A stretch of DNA of 64,000 nucleotides from an uncultured Porphyromonadaceae bacterium (GTDB lineage: Bacteria; Bacteroidota; Bacteroidia; Bacteroidales; Muribaculaceae), in assembly GCA_947175545.1 (NCBI GenBank), contig CAMWNI010000007.1:1-64000 (forward strand), read 5' to 3'. The notes beneath the pieces are model-generated. The model did not search any database. It was not told the origin of the DNA and worked only from the letters and a program-made list of their open reading frames with translations. The position numbers and the translations under genes were made by a program. Positions 61,358 through 64,000 of the stretch are shown here, in pieces. How positions within the stretch are numbered: position 1 is the stretch's first letter; each line of letters starts with the position of its first letter.

Positions 61358-62695
61358 TCAGAACGAAAAGGCACACATTAGGTTGGCGCGCCAGGCATTG
61401 CGCGCAAAAGTCGAGATATTTTCACGACGGCCATAGTCAACTTCGGCCGCCACGCTCATGCGCGGCAGAATGTTCCAGTAAACATTGGCACAGGCAAAAG
61501 TGCCGTTCATGTACTCATCTCCCGGAGTGTCATGACGGGTTGAAAGGTGAGTCTGGCTCGCGGCAACCGAAACAAAAAGGTCAGGCCTGAAATTATATTG
61601 CAAGCCGAGTGTCCATCCGAATGTCAGCGGAGTGTACAGTTCAGAAGGCCTCTTCGGGTCAGCCAGCAGATCATAATGGCCATACTGCATGTCTCCGCCA
61701 AGGCCGGCGATTCCTCTTCCGCCTGTCAGATTGACGAAAGTTGTGAATCTTGCAGCCGGATGAAAAACCGAACTGAGATGCAGGCCCCAACCAACAAGAT
61801 TATGATTAACCATAGCGCTCAGGTCTCGATAAGAAAGCGAACGGGCAATTGCGCTCATACGCACATGCTGACCCTGCGCCCACTGATACTGGACCAGGGC
61901 GGCAACGTCAGGAAGCCATTCGGAAAGCGGCCGGGCCGCGGTCAATGTCTGATCAACCGACGTTGACGGTGTTTCGAGCGACACGCCGAGATGCCAGTGG
62001 TTTCGCACGCACGGCATGTAACGGACCAGCACCGACGTATTTGAATACTTGTTATTGTTTCCCGCAGCATCAATCACAACGGGTTGGGCCGCCGGATCGG
62101 AAAAAGTAGATGTGGCGTATCCGACGGTGAAATCATTCAGCATCGCATATGCCTTTTTCAACTTAAGTCCGCGACTCTGATAGCCTGTAAAATCCGTCTC
62201 GATATAGAACTGATAGTTGCCGATTCGACTATGCGAACCGATTACTCGGAAAAAGAGACCTGTTCCGGCCGGCGTAGTCGCAAACCTGCGCGGCGAAAGT
62301 GCATCTGGAGTCATCGGAATCGTATAAGGCGCGAAGGAACTTGTCGGGACAGCTCCGTTCCAATCATAATAGGCGCGCATGCGCACACTGCCGCCAATGC
62401 CCATTGACAATCCGGCCTCCTTGCTCATGAAAAGAAAATAAGGAGCATCGGGATCCTGGAAGTGCCGGAATTGGTCATAGTAGAAAGTACTGATCACGCG
62501 CACCATCGAGTCCCTGTCAGACTGCAAACGGGAGGTTGAGTCCCGGCGTCCGTCAATATAGATGATTTTCGTCGAAGCGGCCTTCATGCTGACCAGTGAA
62601 TCCGGATGAGAGACTGCCGCACTCGCCGAAACAGCTCCACCACACAAAATTGCACCCAGCGCCACTCTCAACATCATAATGTAACCTTTTTTCAT
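61358..62695 (-). CDS. Outer-membrane porin-like protein (DcaP-type)
   Basis: 445 aa from the ATG at 62695. Signal peptide 1-26; short plug-like region with SRLQSDRDSMVRVISTFYYD; then beta-strand-rich barrel ending in Phe (NLMCAFSF), as outer-membrane proteins do. It resembles the DcaP/OprP-like trimeric porins, with RMRAYYDWNGA near residue 90. Substrate unknown. No paired gene. Confidence 0.7.
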   Translation of the reverse strand: MKKGYIMMLRVALGAILCGGAVSASAAVSHPDSLVSMKAASTKIIYIDGRRDSTSRLQSDRDSMVRVISTFYYDQFRHFQDPDAPYFLFMSKEAGLSMGIGGSVRMRAYYDWNGAVPTSSFAPYTIPMTPDALSPRRFATTPAGTGLFFRVIGSHSRIGNYQFYIETDFTGYQSRGLKLKKAYAMLNDFTVGYATSTFSDPAAQPVVIDAAGNNNKYSNTSVLVRYMPCVRNHWHLGVSLETPSTSVDQTLTAARPLSEWLPDVAALVQYQWAQGQHVRMSAIARSLSYRDLSAMVNHNLVGWGLHLSSVFHPAARFTTFVNLTGGRGIAGLGGDMQYGHYDLLADPKRPSELYTPLTFGWTLGLQYNFRPDLFVSVAASQTHLSTRHDTPGDEYMNGTFACANVYWNILPRMSVAAEVDYGRRENISTFARNAWRANLMCAFSF

Positions 62696-62857
62696 TTTCA
62701 AAGTATTTTTCCGTGGCAAACTTACGAAAAGATTCTCAATCCGCCAATATTTTTACGATATAGGCCCTCGTCCGGGTTTGTACGACAGCACCAATTGTCT
62801 CAGCACTTATCTTTCCCTTTATTGCTGCCATAAATTGTGATTTTGAAAGCTTTTCGG

Positions 62858-62865
62858 TAATTTTG
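62858..62865 (+). promoter_or_regulatory. -7 box (TAATTTTG)
   Basis: Consensus box 34 nt before the GNAT gene's ATG at 62900. Confidence 0.4.
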
Positions 62866-62899
62866 CATCAAAATTCAGTTAAAATCGCATTAATTAAGA

Positions 62900-63406
62900 A
62901 TGATAGAAACCGACCGATTGTTGCTTCGGCCATGGAGCGAAGAAGATGCCGAAGCTCTGTTCAAATATGCATCAGACCCCAGAGTGAGCGAACTGGCTCT
63001 ATGGCCTTGTCACACCTCCGTTGATATGAGCCGCGAGGTCATTCGCAGATTCTTCATCCCCAATCAGCCGACTCTTGCAATGGAGCTGAAATTGACCGGT
63101 GAACCCATCGGCTGCATCGGACTTGTTCCGATGGGCGAGGAACACTACACACCGCTGACCGGCGAACGGGAAATCGGCTACTGGATTGGACATCCGCACT
63201 GGTCAAAAGGACTCACGACGGAAGCACTCATGGCCTTTACCCCTTACTGTTTCAACGAAATGGGACTCAATTCACTGCTGATTACGACAGACCGAAAAAA
63301 CACTGGGTCGCAACGCGTTGCCGAAAAATGCGGATTCAGCCTGATTGACCGCTACGTCTGCGACGGCATTGCCAGCCTCGCCTTTCGGCTGCGTCAGACT
63401 CAGTGA
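62900..63406 (+). CDS. GNAT acetyltransferase (RimJ-like)
   Basis: 168 aa. RimJ/RimL-type [23 protein letters not shown] at the start, [20 protein letters not shown] (acetyl-CoA loop ~95), and [13 protein letters not shown] near the end. Likely N-acetyltransferase for a protein N-terminus or small amine. Converges with recR, overlapping its stop by 7 nt. Confidence 0.85.
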   Translation: MIETDRLLLRPWSEEDAEALFKYASDPRVSELALWPCHTSVDMSREVIRRFFIPNQPTLAMELKLTGEPIGCIGLVPMGEEHYTPLTGEREIGYWIGHPHWSKGLTTEALMAFTPYCFNEMGLNSLLITTDRKNTGSQRVAEKCGFSLIDRYVCDGIASLAFRLRQTQ

Positions 63407-64000
63407 GAAAACGGCGTGCGGTTCAGAATTGATCGACCAAGTGTAATCTCGTCTGTATACTCAAGCTGGTTACCAACGCTGACGCCGCGCGCAAGCTGTG
63501 TCAACTTCACGGGGAGAGTGCCAAGCCGACGAAAAATATAGAAATCTGTCGTTTCTCCCTCCATTGTCGGCGGCAGGGCAAGTATAATTTCATTAATCCC
63601 TCCCGCCTCGACGCGCGCAATCAGCGAGTCTATTTCAAGCTGGTCCGGCCCAATTCCGTCAATCGGCGAAATGACACCGCCAAGAACATGATAAAGCCCG
63701 CGAAACTGTCCGGTATTCTCAATGCTCATAACGTCCTTGACAGTCTCGACCACGCAGATTGTTGAGGAATCGCGCTGCGGACTGCTGCAAATCGGACACA
63801 CGTCCGTTTCCGAAATATTATGGCAGACCGAGCAATAGCGAATCCCTCGGCGCATTTCAATGATGGCATTGCCGAGGGCCTCGGCCGCATCGGAGTCCTG
63901 ACGCAACAGATGCAACGCAAGACGCAGAGCCGTCTTGCGCCCGAGTCCGGGCAGACGGCTCAACTCAGTGACGGCGTTGTCAAGCAACGTCGATGCAAAT
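63400..64000 (-). CDS. recR: Recombination protein RecR (5' end outside window)
   Basis: The frame runs through the right edge, so the first residues are missing. [20 protein letters not shown] (HhH), C4 zinc finger [16 protein letters not shown], and Toprim [20 protein letters not shown] with [13 protein letters not shown] are all RecR. With RecFO loads RecA at gaps in DNA repair. The RecR length of ~200 aa implies only a few residues lost. Confidence 0.95.
   Translation of the reverse strand, partial: FASTLLDNAVTELSRLPGLGRKTALRLALHLLRQDSDAAEALGNAIIEMRRGIRYCSVCHNISETDVCPICSSPQRDSSTICVVETVKDVMSIENTGQFRGLYHVLGGVISPIDGIGPDQLEIDSLIARVEAGGINEIILALPPTMEGETTDFYIFRRLGTLPVKLTQLARGVSVGNQLEYTDEITLGRSILNRTPFSH

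Overview
The window looks like the chromosome of a gut Bacteroidales. The reasons are the typical TAnnTTTG -7 promoter boxes, lipoprotein signal peptides, a type IX secretion porV gene next to ispF, an IS4-type element of the kind seen in Bacteroides, an arm-domain tyrosine recombinase, and TolQ/OmpA-like and porin families common in the order. A Muribaculaceae-like host is plausible, but the family is inferred and not shown.

Layout. (1) 0.6-3.7 kb: a run of small, A+T-rich plus-strand genes (zinc-finger membrane protein, lipoproteins, TPR lipoprotein) ending in the decayed 3' end of a duplicated lipoprotein gene. (2) 3.7-18.6 kb: a redox/hydrolase island. A response-regulator pseudogene is followed by cupin/CMD, alpha/beta-hydrolase, aldo-keto reductase and flavodoxin genes. 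Next comes an AraC regulator facing a tightly packed nine-gene operon (flavodoxin, esterase, AKR, RibD-like reductase, esterase, Zn-ADH, Fe-ADH, hydrolase, flavodoxin). Many of these normally cytosolic enzymes carry export signals or lipoboxes. The AraC + Fe-ADH + AKR combination resembles the E. coli YqhC/YqhD/DkgA aldehyde response. (3) 18.6-41.3 kb: a defence island. It holds a sacsin-like ATPase remnant, a two-TM protein, a MqsR-like/Panacea toxin-antitoxin pair, an AAA ATPase + RloB pair (AbiL-like), a PcfJ-like remnant and a SIR2-domain protein. It also holds one long minus-strand operon: helicase-methyltransferase restriction enzyme, DprA, HAD phosphatase, 902-aa phosphoribosyltransferase, a 177-aa unknown, an exported 435-aa unknown, a Zorya-like ZorA/ZorB motor, an HNH nuclease, and a 50-aa overlapping ORF.

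The island is damaged. The restriction gene is split by a 1,332-bp IS4-family element with a 13-bp target duplication; precise excision with one target copy would restore the frame. It also lacks its N-terminus. zorA carries a one-base frameshift between the MotA domain and the coiled-coil tail.

(4) 41.3-52.7 kb: a compact mobile element with integrase, excisionase-like protein, RecA-like replication ATPase, an iteron cluster with a central palindrome, a toprim/primase-like protein, a small terminase subunit, one large tail-like protein, a RusA resolvase, an XRE repressor facing a divergent operon, an ECF-sigma-like protein and an RNAP alpha-CTD-like protein. No large terminase, portal or capsid gene is visible. 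That is the gene content expected of a phage satellite (PICI-like). (5) 52.7-64 kb: a truncated second integrase and non-coding repeats precede tRNA-Lys(TTT). Then comes ordinary backbone: DUF3737, PatB/MalY aminotransferase, MATE exporter, porV, ispF, NTF2-like, HxlR regulator with a membrane metalloprotease-like protein, porin-like protein, GNAT and recR (cut by the window end).

The strongest candidates for undescribed biology are the single operon coupling DprA-HAD-PRTase to a Zorya-like motor with an exported partner, and the Bacteroidales phage satellite with its own sigma-like and alpha-CTD-like proteins.
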